Below are positions 8,793-16,870 of a DNA stretch of 64,000 nucleotides, in pieces (the first letter of the stretch is position 1; each line of letters opens with the position of its first letter). Origin of the DNA: Nocardioides sp. L-11A (GTDB lineage: Bacteria > Actinomycetota > Actinomycetes > Propionibacteriales > Nocardioidaceae). Made by a program: the position numbers and the translations under genes. The stretch spans positions 1,240,001 to 1,304,000 of the forward strand of contig CP124680.1 of assembly GCA_029961745.1 (NCBI GenBank), given 5' to 3'. The notes under the pieces were generated by a model. It saw only the letters and a program-made list of their open reading frames with translations, was not told the origin of the DNA and searched no databases.

Positions 8793-8870
8793 ACCCCGCG
8801 AGCCCCGAGCAGCCCGAGGCCCCTGTGGAGAGCGCCGACGCCGGACTCCGATCTGACGCAGGCTCGGGGG

Positions 8871-9317
8871 ATGACCGACGACGACATCCCGCCCCTCCTC
8901 CCGCCGGATCAGATGCCGCCCATCAGCGACCAGGCCGCCCTGCACCACCTGTGGCGGGCGTTGATGGGCCGGCTCGGGTTCGCCCAGCCGCAGTTGTGGA
9001 CGCTGTTCCTCGACGGCGACCGGCCGCTGCACCTGACGGAGGTCGTCGGCGTCCCGCTCGAACCGGTGCCCGACGACATCGACAACCTGCGGGTGCTGAC
9101 CCGCCACGCCCTGGAGCACGACCTCGCGTGCGCCTTCCTCTATGCGCGGCCGGGCCCGATGACCCGGACGCCGGGCGACCTCGCCTGGGCGCGCGGGCTG
9201 GCCACGCTCGACGGTCGTTGGCCGGTGCACCTGGCCAATGACGTCGAGGTGCGGGTGGTCTCGCCCGACGACCTCTGCGGCGGGTCCGGGCCGCCGGCCC
9301 GGGGTGCACTCTCCTGA
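8871..9317 (+). CDS. Conserved hypothetical protein
   Basis: A 148-residue acidic soluble protein that I do not recognise. It has no signal peptide or membrane helix. A regular mix of strands and helices (LWTLFLDGDRPLHLTEVVGVPLEPVP, then LRVLTRHALEHDLACAFLYARPG) suggests a compact folded domain. Codon use matches its neighbours. It stands alone between the 94-bp palindrome and a convergent DUF2237 gene. Confidence 0.7.
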   Translation: MTDDDIPPLLPPDQMPPISDQAALHHLWRALMGRLGFAQPQLWTLFLDGDRPLHLTEVVGVPLEPVPDDIDNLRVLTRHALEHDLACAFLYARPGPMTRTPGDLAWARGLATLDGRWPVHLANDVEVRVVSPDDLCGGSGPPARGALS

Positions 9318-9343
9318 CGTGGTGGGGCAACCGTCGCCGGGCG

Positions 9344-9754
9344 TCAGCCCAGCCCGCTCAGATCGTCCGGTACGTCGACCGAGTGCTCGCGCAGCACCTC
9401 GATCGGGATCAGCCGCAGCGCCCGCTCGTTGGTCGACGCGAGCACGACCGGGGCGGCCGCGCCGTCGGCGTACGCCTGCAGCCAGCGGGCGGCGACGACG
9501 CACCAGCGGTCGCCGGGACGCAGGCCCGGGAACCGCCACTCGGGGCGCGGCGTGGAGAGGTCGTTGCCGACGGCCTGCTGGTGGGCGAGGAAGTCCTCGG
9601 TCATCACGGCGCACACGGCGTGGATCCCGATGTCCTGCGGTCCGCAGGAGCAGTTGCCGTCGCGGAGGAAGCCGGTCATCGGGTCGGTCCCACAGGGCTG
9701 GAGCGCGCCGCCCAGCACGTTGCGCTCGCCGTCGCCGCCACTCGCCTCGGTCAC
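9344..9754 (-). CDS. DUF2237 family protein
   Basis: A 136-residue protein of the uncharacterised DUF2237 family. It matches by NVLGGALQPCGTDPMTGFLRDG, the cysteine pair CSCGPQDIGIHAVCA, TEDFLAHQ and GDRWCVVAARWLQA. The conserved cysteines suggest metal binding or redox chemistry, but no function is established. Its start lies 22 bases from the stop of the next minus-strand gene, so the two may be co-transcribed. Confidence 0.88.
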   Translation of the reverse strand: MTEASGGDGERNVLGGALQPCGTDPMTGFLRDGNCSCGPQDIGIHAVCAVMTEDFLAHQQAVGNDLSTPRPEWRFPGLRPGDRWCVVAARWLQAYADGAAAPVVLASTNERALRLIPIEVLREHSVDVPDDLSGLG

Positions 9755-9776
9755 GAGTCGAGTATCGCGGATCGGG

Positions 9777-10409
9777 TCAGCCGCAGTTGTCGCACACGCC
9801 CGTCGCCGGCAGCGCCATGAAGCAGGTGGGGCAGATCGCGACCACGGGCTCGGCGACCACCGGCTTGGCGGGCGGCTTGGGCTTGGTGGCCCGGGGGGCG
9901 CGGGCGGGCTTGGCGCCGGCGGCCGGCACCCGGCTCTCGCGGACCACGGGCACCGGAGGCGCCTCGACGACCGGGGGCGTCCAGCCCGGCGGGGGCGGGT
10001 CGGTGATCCCGAAACGGGCCAGGATCTCCCGGGCCGCCTCGGTCGGCTGGTGCTTGGGCCGGGTGACGATGTCGAACGGCGAGGAGGCGCCCTCGAGGAA
10101 GGTCTGCGCGTCGGGGCGCAGGGTGGCCGGCGGACGGCGGTGCCGCCAGCGCTGCGGGGTGACGCCCTTCTGGGTGATGGTCACCAGCTCCGGACGGTCC
10201 CAGGCCACGAGCGCCCAGTCGTCGTGGTGGCTGGTCGCCCAGACGGCGAGCGCGACGTCCCCGGCCTCGGCGGCGGCGCGCAGCGCGATCCGCTCCGGGT
10301 TCGAGAACCGGCCCTTGACGTGCAGGACGCCCGGCACCGGCTCGGTGACGTCGTACTCCTCGCCCTGCAGGTGGTCGATCAGCTTCGCGAGGTCAGGCGT
10401 GTTCTCCAT
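9777..10409 (-). CDS. Hypothetical protein with C-terminal zinc ribbon
   Basis: A 210-residue protein in two parts. Residues 1-115 are folded, with the segment GDVALAVWATSHHDDWALVAWD; residues 120-190 are a Pro/Ala/Lys-rich linker. The last 20 residues form a zinc ribbon (CPTC...CDNC). The start was placed at 10409 because the frame beyond it runs into the divergent gluconokinase region. Function unknown; the ribbon suggests nucleic-acid or protein contact. Confidence 0.75.
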   Translation of the reverse strand: MENTPDLAKLIDHLQGEEYDVTEPVPGVLHVKGRFSNPERIALRAAAEAGDVALAVWATSHHDDWALVAWDRPELVTITQKGVTPQRWRHRRPPATLRPDAQTFLEGASSPFDIVTRPKHQPTEAAREILARFGITDPPPPGWTPPVVEAPPVPVVRESRVPAAGAKPARAPRATKPKPPAKPVVAEPVVAICPTCFMALPATGVCDNCG

Positions 10410-10470
10410 CGCCCCCGAGCCTACTCCGAGGGCAGACTGGTCGGACGGGCACAGTCGGAAGGAGGGCGGC

Positions 10471-10992
10471 GTGGCCAGTTCCGGGACCGACGAGGGCGCG
10501 CCTGCGCTCCTCGTCGTGATGGGGGTGTCGGGCTCCGGCAAGACCACGGTCGGCGCCGCGGTCGCCCGACGGCTCGGTGTTCCCTACGCCGACGCCGACG
10601 ACCTCCACCCGGCGGCGAATATCGCCACGATGGCGACCGGGGTCCCTCTCGGCGAGCACGACCGCCGCCCGTGGCTGGAGCTCGTCGGCCGGTGGCTCGC
10701 GGACCACGATGAGTCCGGCGGCGTGATCAGCTGCTCGGCGTTGCGCCGTACTCATCGCGACCTGCTGCGTGCCGCCGCGCCGCGGGTCTCCTTCCTCCAC
10801 CTGCACGGGACCCGGACGGCGATCGCCCGCCGGCTCGCCGGCCGGACCGGCCACTTCATGCCGCCCGCGCTGCTCGACTCCCAGCTGGCCACCCTGGAGC
10901 CGCTGGGCGCCGACGAGGACGGCACGGTCCTCGACCTCGACCAGCCCGTCGACGTCCTGGTCGAGGCGGGCCTGCGCCGGCTCGGCGGCTGA
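10471..10992 (+). CDS. gntK: Gluconokinase
   Basis: A 173-residue P-loop kinase that phosphorylates gluconate to 6-phosphogluconate. Walker A is GVSGSGKTT near residue 19. It is followed by family segments YADADDLHPAANIATMATGVPL and RRPWLELVGRWL, the CSALRRTHRDLLR motif and the GHFMPPALLDSQLATLEPL motif. It starts at GTG 10471, preceded by GGAAGGAGG. No gluconate transporter is nearby. Confidence 0.93.
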   Translation: MASSGTDEGAPALLVVMGVSGSGKTTVGAAVARRLGVPYADADDLHPAANIATMATGVPLGEHDRRPWLELVGRWLADHDESGGVISCSALRRTHRDLLRAAAPRVSFLHLHGTRTAIARRLAGRTGHFMPPALLDSQLATLEPLGADEDGTVLDLDQPVDVLVEAGLRRLGG

Positions 10993-11040
10993 GCGGTCGC
11001 GCCCCTCGAACGATGCGGTGCGCGCTGCCAGACTGGCCGG

Positions 11041-12759
11041 GTGAACGCACCGGCACGCGAGATCGCGGCTCCGCCTGTCATCCTCCTGGTCTCCGGCGAC
11101 GAGATGGACGTCCTCGCCGAGCAGTTCCACCGCTACGAGCGCGAGTACGACGTCCGCGCGGCCCGCAGCGCCGCCGAGGCCAACACGGTCCTGAAGGAGG
11201 CGCGCCGGTCGGGGCAGCCGGTGGCGATGATCGTCACCGAGTCCCGGCTGCCCGACGAGCAGATGCTGATGGCGATGCACGACTGGCGCTCCCTCGTGCC
11301 GACCGCGCGGCGCCTCGTGGTGATCCCGATCAGCCGCTTCGGCGAGGAGAGCGCCGCGCTGCGGCCCTACCTGCAGAAGGGCAAGTTCGACACCTACCTC
11401 GTGCTCCCGCAGGGGCGGCGCGACGAGGAGTTCCACTACGCGATCACCGAGCTGCTCAGCGACTGGGGTGCGACTGTCGCGACCTCCGAGATCGACTCGG
11501 TCCGGATCGTCACGCCTGACGCCCGCCCGCTTGCCCTGGCCATCCGGGACTTCCTCGACCGGCAGGGGATGCCGCACCGCACCTACGCCCCCGACACCCC
11601 ACAGGGGCAGGAGACGCTGGCGCGGCTCGACGGGCCGCCGTCGTACCCGCTGGTGCACCTGACGTCCGGTGCCTTCGCCGACCAGCCGGTGCTCATGCCG
11701 ACCTCGACGCGGGAGCTCGGTGCGATGCTCTACGGCCGACCCTCCGACATCGAGGTCGACACGGTGGTCGATCTGGCTGTCGTCGGCGCCGGACCGGCGG
11801 GCCTCGCCGCCGCGGTGTACGGCGCGTCCGAGGGCCTGTCGACGGTCGTGATCGAGTCGGAGGTGATCGGTGGGCAGGCCGGCACCAGCTCGATGATCCG
11901 CAACTACCTCGGCTTCCCGCGCGGCATCTCGGGCCAGCGGCTCGGCCAGCGGGCGCGCACCCAGGCGATCCGCTTCGGGGCGCGCTTCTTCACCGGCTGG
12001 CCGGTCGTCGAGCTGCGGCCCGGCGCCACCGGCGAGCCGCACACGCTGGTGACCGACGGCGGCGAGGTCCGCGCCCGGTCCGTGCTGGTCGCCTCCGGCG
12101 TCGCCTACCGCCGCCTCGGCGTCGCGCCGCTCGAGGACCTGGTGGGCGCGGGCGTCCACTACGGCGCCGCGATGACGGCCGCCCGGGAGATGGAGGACCG
12201 CGACGTGTACGTCGTCGGCGGCGGCAACTCCGCCGGGCAGGCGGCGGTCCACCTCGCCCGGTTCGCCCGGTCGGTCACGATCCTGATCCGGCGCGAGGAC
12301 CTGGCGGCGACCATGTCGACGTACCTCATCGAGGAGATCGCGTGGAACCCGCGGATCGACGTGCGGCCGTGCACGGAGATCATCGACGGTGGCGCCGACG
12401 ACAGCGGGCAGCTGGGCTGGCTGCAGCTGTGCGACGTCCGCACCCGCGTGGAGGAGCGGGTCGCGGCCGGCGGGCTGTTCCTGCTGATCGGCGCGGCTCC
12501 GCACTGCGACTGGCTGCCGCCCGACGTACGCCGCGACGAGCACGGGTTCGTGCTCACCGGTCGCGACGTCCCGGGCGAGTGCTGGATCGACGGGCTCCCA
12601 CCCGAGAACCTCGGCACCTGCGTGCCCGGCATCTTCGCCGCCGGCGACATCCGGTCGGGGTCGATGAAGCGCGTCGCCTCGGCCAGCGGAGAGGGCGCCT
12701 CGGCAGTCTCGCTCGTGCACGGATATCTGGAGGGGCTGCGGGTACCACCCGCGCCATGA
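11041..12759 (+). CDS. Fused receiver-like domain / thioredoxin reductase-like flavoprotein
   Basis: A 572-residue two-part protein. Residues 1-125 resemble a response-regulator receiver (PPVILLVSGDEMDVLAEQF, TESRLPDEQMLMAM). A linker domain to about 240 resembles a thioredoxin-like fold. From about 245 a pyridine nucleotide-disulfide reductase module carries the FAD motif GAGPAG, the NADPH motif GGGNSAGQAA near 394 and the C-terminal GIFAAGDIR. The redox CxxC of thioredoxin reductase is missing: where CATCDG is expected the sequence reads GAAMTA. It overlaps the hemerythrin gene by 4 bases. It is likely a redox or oxygen-linked reductase; disulfide chemistry is unlikely. Confidence 0.88.
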   Translation: MNAPAREIAAPPVILLVSGDEMDVLAEQFHRYEREYDVRAARSAAEANTVLKEARRSGQPVAMIVTESRLPDEQMLMAMHDWRSLVPTARRLVVIPISRFGEESAALRPYLQKGKFDTYLVLPQGRRDEEFHYAITELLSDWGATVATSEIDSVRIVTPDARPLALAIRDFLDRQGMPHRTYAPDTPQGQETLARLDGPPSYPLVHLTSGAFADQPVLMPTSTRELGAMLYGRPSDIEVDTVVDLAVVGAGPAGLAAAVYGASEGLSTVVIESEVIGGQAGTSSMIRNYLGFPRGISGQRLGQRARTQAIRFGARFFTGWPVVELRPGATGEPHTLVTDGGEVRARSVLVASGVAYRRLGVAPLEDLVGAGVHYGAAMTAAREMEDRDVYVVGGGNSAGQAAVHLARFARSVTILIRREDLAATMSTYLIEEIAWNPRIDVRPCTEIIDGGADDSGQLGWLQLCDVRTRVEERVAAGGLFLLIGAAPHCDWLPPDVRRDEHGFVLTGRDVPGECWIDGLPPENLGTCVPGIFAAGDIRSGSMKRVASASGEGASAVSLVHGYLEGLRVPPAP

Positions 12760-13304
12760 CCAGCGGAATCGACCTGGGTCGCCCCACGTCGGGCGATGTC
12801 ATCGACCTGATCACCGACGATCACCGCCGCTTCGAGCTGCTGTTGTCCCAGCTGCGGCTCGGCACCGCCGACCGCGACAGTCTCCGCCGCGCGTTCGCCG
12901 ACGTCCTGGTGGCCCACGGCGACGCCGAGGAGGAGATCGTCTACCCGGTGCTGCGCACGACCGCCTTCGACGTGGGCGAGCACGACGTCGAGCACGGCCG
13001 GGAGGAGCACGCCGAAGGCAATGACGCCCTGCTGGTGCTCCTCGAGCTCACGGGCACCGACACCCAGGCGTTCGCCGATGCCGTGGAGGAGCTGAGCAAC
13101 CTCGTGGCGCACCACGTCGCGGAGGAGGAGCTGAGCATCCTCGAGCCGGCCCGCACCGAGGTCTCGACCAAGGTCCGCTGGGACCTCGGCGGCAAGTGGG
13201 CCGCGCGCCGCAACCAACTCATCGACGAGGGCTGCGGCACCGTCGAGAACGTACGCCGCAAGGTCGCCGCCGCCCAGCGGGAGGGCCTGCTGCAGGACGT
13301 GTGA
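12756..13304 (+). CDS. Hemerythrin HHE-domain protein
   Basis: A 182-residue protein with a four-helix hemerythrin-like core that binds a di-iron centre and senses or carries oxygen or NO. Likely ligands are in DDHRRFE, AHGDAEEEIVYP, HDVEHGREEH and LVAHHVAEEE. The C-terminal 40 residues (TKVRWDLGGKWAARRNQL) are basic and outside the core. Its ATG overlaps the stop of the flavoprotein gene, so the two probably work together. A strong hairpin follows immediately. Confidence 0.88.
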   Translation: MTSGIDLGRPTSGDVIDLITDDHRRFELLLSQLRLGTADRDSLRRAFADVLVAHGDAEEEIVYPVLRTTAFDVGEHDVEHGREEHAEGNDALLVLLELTGTDTQAFADAVEELSNLVAHHVAEEELSILEPARTEVSTKVRWDLGGKWAARRNQLIDEGCGTVENVRRKVAAAQREGLLQDV

Positions 13305-13339
13305 GCGGGCCCCGAGGCGCAGGAAGCCTCGGGACCCGC
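13305..13339 (+). terminator. Hairpin terminator after the hemerythrin gene
   Basis: A 14-bp stem (GCGGGCCCCGAGGC / GCCTCGGGACCCGC, one mismatch) around a 7-base loop begins directly after the stop codon. Confidence 0.75.
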
Positions 13340-13609
13340 GGGTGGACGACTGCTTCCGCAGGCGGCACGTCCAGGTCCTCAGGGCACACTCCCACATGTG
13401 TTCCTGAGGGTCTGGTCCGGCGGGAGGGCCGGAATGGCGGAACGTCGTCCGGGATCAATTCAGCCACACCGACGGTCCCTGTAACGCGCTGTGACGCCAA
13501 CGCGCTGAGATCGGGCCCGAAGTTGCGATGCAGGTGACAACTGTCGGTGTGACGGCGGCGGTGACGGTGCCCTTTTCTCGCCTGTGAGTGAGGTCGTGGT
13601 GCCCTCGGC
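13340..13609. other. Gene-free convergent gap with inverted repeats
   Basis: No coding frame here is convincing. A small hairpin spans 13377-13409 (CCTCAGG...CCTGAGG). A 12-bp inverted repeat with one mismatch has arms at 13465-13476 and 13540-13551, and the direct repeat ACGCGCTG occurs twice between them. A site resembling the PucR-region operators lies at 13523-13540. A small RNA is possible but unproven. Confidence 0.5.
13523..13540. promoter_or_regulatory. Operator-like repeat, TTGCGA-N6-TGACAA
   Basis: One half-site matches TGACAA exactly; the other, TTGCGA, matches TTGTCA at 4 of 6 positions with the same 6-base spacing. Flanking bases extend the symmetry (CCGAAGTTG...CAACTGTCGG). Neither flanking gene starts here, which makes it puzzling. 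Confidence 0.35.
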
Positions 13610-13942
13610 TCAGCCCTCCCGGTCGAGCTGCTCCGCGAGCGCCCGGACGAGTCGGGCCGCGGACTCGCGGGTCAGTGTCAGGCGGGGCAGGCGGGTCTGG
13701 GCGGGCTCGACGGTGACCCAGTCGGTGGGGTCGTCGAGCCGGCGTCGGATGTGGATGATCAGTTCGAAGGCGTCGGCCGAGGCCGCCGCGAGGACGGTGT
13801 CCGCGGTCGCGCCGATCACCGGCAGGTAGGTGGCCTCGCTGGCGTGGTAGCGATCCTTGGGGTGGTCGTCCTCCTCGTGCTCCCGCGCACACCAGGGGGG
13901 ACACGGCTCCTGCAGCCAGGCCGGTCGTCCGTCGTCCACCAT
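13610..13942 (-). CDS. DUF6907-like protein, copy 1
   Basis: A 110-residue protein clearly related to the one at 37026 (shared WLxEPCPxWC, EHxEDDHPxDR, LDDPTDWVxxEPAxxRxPRLxLTR pattern). The N-terminal cluster C-P-P-W-C-x3-H-x4-H looks like a small metal site. The rest alternates strand and helix. The family name is from recollection and the function is unknown. ATG 13942 or GTG 13939 could be the start; a GGAGG lies just upstream. It is divergent from an XRE gene, the same layout as copy 2. Confidence 0.8.
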   Translation of the reverse strand: MVDDGRPAWLQEPCPPWCAREHEEDDHPKDRYHASEATYLPVIGATADTVLAAASADAFELIIHIRRRLDDPTDWVTVEPAQTRLPRLTLTRESAARLVRALAEQLDREG

Positions 13943-14045
13943 GTGCCTCCGATCTCGGGTGAGGTGTCGCCAGGGAAGAGGACTGTAGGAAGGAGTGCCG
14001 ACAGGAAGGGCGCCGGCGAGGCAGTTGTCCACAGGTGCGCGAGAC

Positions 14046-14070
14046 ATACCCGTATTCCCATACCAGTATG
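14046..14070. promoter_or_regulatory. Double ATAC-NN-GTAT operator of XRE/DUF6907 cassette 1
   Basis: Two palindromic sites lie in the divergent gap: ATACCCGTAT at 14046-14055 and CATACCAGTATG at 14059-14070. The second is the exact reverse complement of the site between XRE and DUF6907 in copy 2. Position and duplication argue for the adjacent XRE protein as the binder. Confidence 0.65.
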
Positions 14071-14107
14071 GTCGGCGTACGGACCGGGAGCAGCCAAGGT
14101 GAGGGGC

Positions 14108-14389
14108 GTGCCTCGACGTGTTCCTCCTGCCGAGTGGGCGGCCTATGCGCGCGAGGTGGGCCACAACCTGAAGCGGGCTCGCGCCGCGCTCGGGTTGAGC
14201 CAGGACGACATCGCCTTCCGCGCGGGCATAGCGCCGAACACCTACCAGAAGTTCGAGAAGGGCGAGTCCAAGCCCGGCACGCCTCTCAACCCGGAGCTGC
14301 TGACCATGGTCGCGCTCAGCCAGGCGCTCGAGGTCGAGGTCGGCGACCTGCTGCCGCCCGGCGCGCCGGATCTCACCCAGGGTCTCTGA
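14108..14389 (+). CDS. XRE-family helix-turn-helix regulator, copy 1
   Basis: A 93-residue single-domain DNA-binding protein. The helix-turn-helix runs from VGHNLKRARAALGLSQDDIA through AGIAPNTYQKFEKGESKPG. It ends with PGAPDLTQGL, closely matching PTWAPDLTHGA of copy 2 at 36577. It starts at GTG 14108 after AAGGTGAGG; GTG 14099 is also in frame. It probably binds the ATAC-NN-GTAT repeats just upstream and so controls itself and the divergent DUF6907 gene. Confidence 0.88.
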   Translation: MPRRVPPAEWAAYAREVGHNLKRARAALGLSQDDIAFRAGIAPNTYQKFEKGESKPGTPLNPELLTMVALSQALEVEVGDLLPPGAPDLTQGL

Positions 14390-14494
14390 TCGGGCGGGCC
14401 GAGGTCTGTCCACAGGCGGCCGGGAGCCGGTGGCGAGCTGGTCCTCGGCCACCTAGGATTTCGGCAACGTCGCGGACCAGTGGAGGAGAGCGTG

Positions 14495-14788
14495 ATGTCC
14501 AGCCAGCCCGGTGAGATCGGCCGCAAGGTGGGCCAGCTCGGTGACGACGTCACGTTCATCTACGAGCAACTCGACAAGCTGGACAAGCGACAGGAGCGAT
14601 TCGAGCGCGAGGTGGCCAGACGTTTCGATGGTGTCGACCAGCGTTTCGATGGTGTCGACCAGCGTTTCGACGGTATTGACCAGCGTTTCGACGGTATTGA
14701 CCAGCGTTTCGACGGTATCGACCAGCGTTTCGATGGCATCGACGCGACCCTCGCCGAGCTGCTGCGCCGGATGCCGGATCGAAGCTGA
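14495..14788 (+). CDS. Coiled-coil protein with RFDG(V/I)DQ heptad repeats
   Basis: A 97-residue cytoplasmic protein. Residues 10-40 are helical and charged (GRKVGQLGDDVTFIYEQLDKL). Then come six consecutive 7-residue units, R-F-D-G-[VI]-D-[QA], a perfect heptad rhythm for a coiled coil, followed by ATLAELLRRMPDRS. The start was set at ATG 14495, 6 bases after GGAGGAG; GTG 14480 is less likely. The function is not known. It lies between the XRE gene and the convergent amine oxidase gene. Confidence 0.8.
   Translation: MSSQPGEIGRKVGQLGDDVTFIYEQLDKLDKRQERFEREVARRFDGVDQRFDGVDQRFDGIDQRFDGIDQRFDGIDQRFDGIDATLAELLRRMPDRS
14621..14746 (+). repeat. Six 21-bp tandem repeats inside the coiled-coil gene
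   Basis: Units begin at 14621, 14642, 14663, 14684, 14705 and 14726, each starting CGTTTCGA. Units 1 and 2 are identical, as are 3 and 4; most other differences are at third codon positions. This indicates recent expansion by slippage or unequal exchange. Confidence 0.92.
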
Positions 14789-14896
14789 GCCGGGAGTCTG
14801 GGGTCGCTCGACTCGTCGCTCGTCGCCCTGCGGCGGGTCAGGGACGACAGCGCATGGCCGGTGCGCCGTGGTCGGGGGTGAGACACGGCTGCGCCG

Positions 14897-16870
14897 CTAC
14901 CGGCGTACCCGGACCGTGGCGCTCGCGGGCAGGTAGCGCGGGTCGCCGGGGTAGGTCACGGTGACCCGGTAGCGCTTGCCCGGCCGCGGGAGGCGGACCA
15001 CGGCGCGGCCGTCGGTGAGCGCCGCGGTCACGATCTTCCCGCGCCGCTGGACGGTGACGACGCCGGCTCCGGCACCCTGGTCTCCCCGCACCACGACCCG
15101 CAGCCGCGGACGCCCCTTCTTGTCGCGCTTCTTCAGCACCTTCAGCTTGAGTTCGGGCGCCGTTCGCGTGGCTCCGGCGCTCGGCGGCGTCGGTAGGGGC
15201 GCGACGAAGGGCGCGGAGGTCGCGATGCCCGGTGTGACGCCAGTGGCCGAGGCGGTCACCCGCACCGTGATCTCGCGACCGAGGTCCGCGTCGGTGAGGC
15301 GATAGGTCTCACCGGTGGCGGCGGTCGAGAGACCGTCGTCGCCGGTGGTGAGGATCGGCTCGCCGTCGCGCAGCCACAGCCAGTGGTAGGCGAGATCCGC
15401 CCGCGCCCAGCGCCAGGTGCCGCTGTCGGCGGTGAGACGGGTGCCTGCTCTCGGAGCAGGGGCGTCGCCGGTGATCTTGGGCGGGGTGAGATTGATGGCG
15501 GCGCACGAACCGGTAGCCCCGACCGTGTACCCGTTGTCGCAGGCGCGGTCCGGGGGCGTCAGCGCCTGCTGGGCGAGCAAGTCCCGCGGCACCAGTGAGA
15601 AGCCCTGCCAGTGCACCGGCATGGGGGACTGGTCCTCATCGCGCGGGATGTGGTGGAAGCCGACGCTGACCCAGGCGACGGGGTCGGTGAGCGGTTCGGT
15701 CTCCGCGGCGACGTAGTCGAGAACCGACTGCCCAGGACAGCCTGAGTTGAGGTTGCCCGACGCGTACTCCTGGCACGCATGATCGTTCGTGAAGCTGACC
15801 GGTGGCCGGGTGACCGGCAGATAGGGATTCTGGATGGCGTCGTTGACGATCTCGTACGAGCGCGGGTGGCCATCCGCGTTGACCGATGCCGGGTTCAGCA
15901 CCCGCCACCAGGTGGTGGCGGGGGAGTCCTCGGCCGTGAACGCCTGGTATCGCACGGTGCCCTCACCGCGTACCAGGGTCGGACGCTCGGGGTCGACCTC
16001 GTAGTCCCACTGTTGGACCTGCTGATCGCCATTGTCGATGGCGAAGTCGACGCGGTAGATGGCGTTGTGCCAATGGGAGCCGGCGGAGCGGTCGGTCTGA
16101 GGGTTCCCGTCCGGGCCGATCGGCCAGCCAAGGGCGGGTTCGGTGGGGAAGAAGCCCTCGCCCGGAGCCAGGTCGCCGGCGGCCCCGAGACCGACGGTGA
16201 TGGCGCCCTGGTCCGTGAAGCTGATCTTCTGCTGGTACTCGTACCAGCCGGCCTTCGACAGGGAGGAGACCTCGAGTGCCCGTCCCTGCTGGGTGTAGCG
16301 GTCGCCGGAGTTGGCCCAACCCTCCTGCGAATGCCAGCCGAGTCCGGTCTCGGCCTCACGCAGGCAGATCCCGGGGATGGTTCGTTCGACGAGCTGACTG
16401 CCGCGGAGGAAGGACTGCTCGATGTCCATCGTGTCGCCGTCACAGGTGGCCGGCGTCTGCGGTAGTAGTTGGTCGTCACCGAAGCCGACCTCGGTGATGT
16501 CATCGAAGGCGGGCCCGCCGTTGTCGTAGGGCACGTGGAGACTGGCGAGGTAGAGCGAGCCGATGGCGCGGATCCAGCCGGCGTCCTCGTCGCGGCCTTG
16601 CCCAGCCTTGAACTGCACGTCCTCAAGCACGAGGCCTTTGAACGGATGGATCCGGACGCACATCCGCCAGGCGGATCCGGTGGAGAGTTCGCGCGTCACC
16701 AGAGCCGACCCACAGGCCGGCTCCTGAGCGCCGGGGGCGCGCGTGGCCGCGAGCGCGGGTCCGGTCATGCTCATGCCGGTCAGCAGCGCCGCGCCGAGCA
16801 GCGCAACCGAGCACGCCGATGCGACCAGTCGAGATGAGAGCCGGCGTCCGTCAGCCACGGCTCTGCGCAC
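14897..16870 (-). CDS. Secreted copper amine oxidase-like catalytic protein with Ig-like tail
   Basis: A 657-residue exported protein with a signal peptide ending near residue 41 (GPALAATRA). Residues about 50-450 resemble the catalytic domain of copper amine oxidases, which oxidise primary amines to aldehydes, ammonia and peroxide. Visible landmarks are a tyrosine in the cofactor position (AGWYEYQQ near 207, with Trp where the usual NYD motif has Asn), an HxH copper pair (SHWHNAIYRVDF near 267) and the third-His segment (GFHHIPRDED near 405), ending in FSLVPRDLL. The N2/N3 domains are absent here but resemble the preceding gene, which overlaps by 20 bases. Residues 470-657 are Ig-like repeats. 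Activity needs testing because NYD is altered. Confidence 0.72.
   Translation of the reverse strand: MRRAVADGRRLSSRLVASACSVALLGAALLTGMSMTGPALAATRAPGAQEPACGSALVTRELSTGSAWRMCVRIHPFKGLVLEDVQFKAGQGRDEDAGWIRAIGSLYLASLHVPYDNGGPAFDDITEVGFGDDQLLPQTPATCDGDTMDIEQSFLRGSQLVERTIPGICLREAETGLGWHSQEGWANSGDRYTQQGRALEVSSLSKAGWYEYQQKISFTDQGAITVGLGAAGDLAPGEGFFPTEPALGWPIGPDGNPQTDRSAGSHWHNAIYRVDFAIDNGDQQVQQWDYEVDPERPTLVRGEGTVRYQAFTAEDSPATTWWRVLNPASVNADGHPRSYEIVNDAIQNPYLPVTRPPVSFTNDHACQEYASGNLNSGCPGQSVLDYVAAETEPLTDPVAWVSVGFHHIPRDEDQSPMPVHWQGFSLVPRDLLAQQALTPPDRACDNGYTVGATGSCAAINLTPPKITGDAPAPRAGTRLTADSGTWRWARADLAYHWLWLRDGEPILTTGDDGLSTAATGETYRLTDADLGREITVRVTASATGVTPGIATSAPFVAPLPTPPSAGATRTAPELKLKVLKKRDKKGRPRLRVVVRGDQGAGAGVVTVQRRGKIVTAALTDGRAVVRLPRPGKRYRVTVTYPGDPRYLPASATVRVRR

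Noticed and set aside
14621..14746. Evenly spaced 21-bp repeats as a possible CRISPR array
   Set aside because: The units are directly adjacent without spacers and keep a reading frame encoding a heptad coiled coil.
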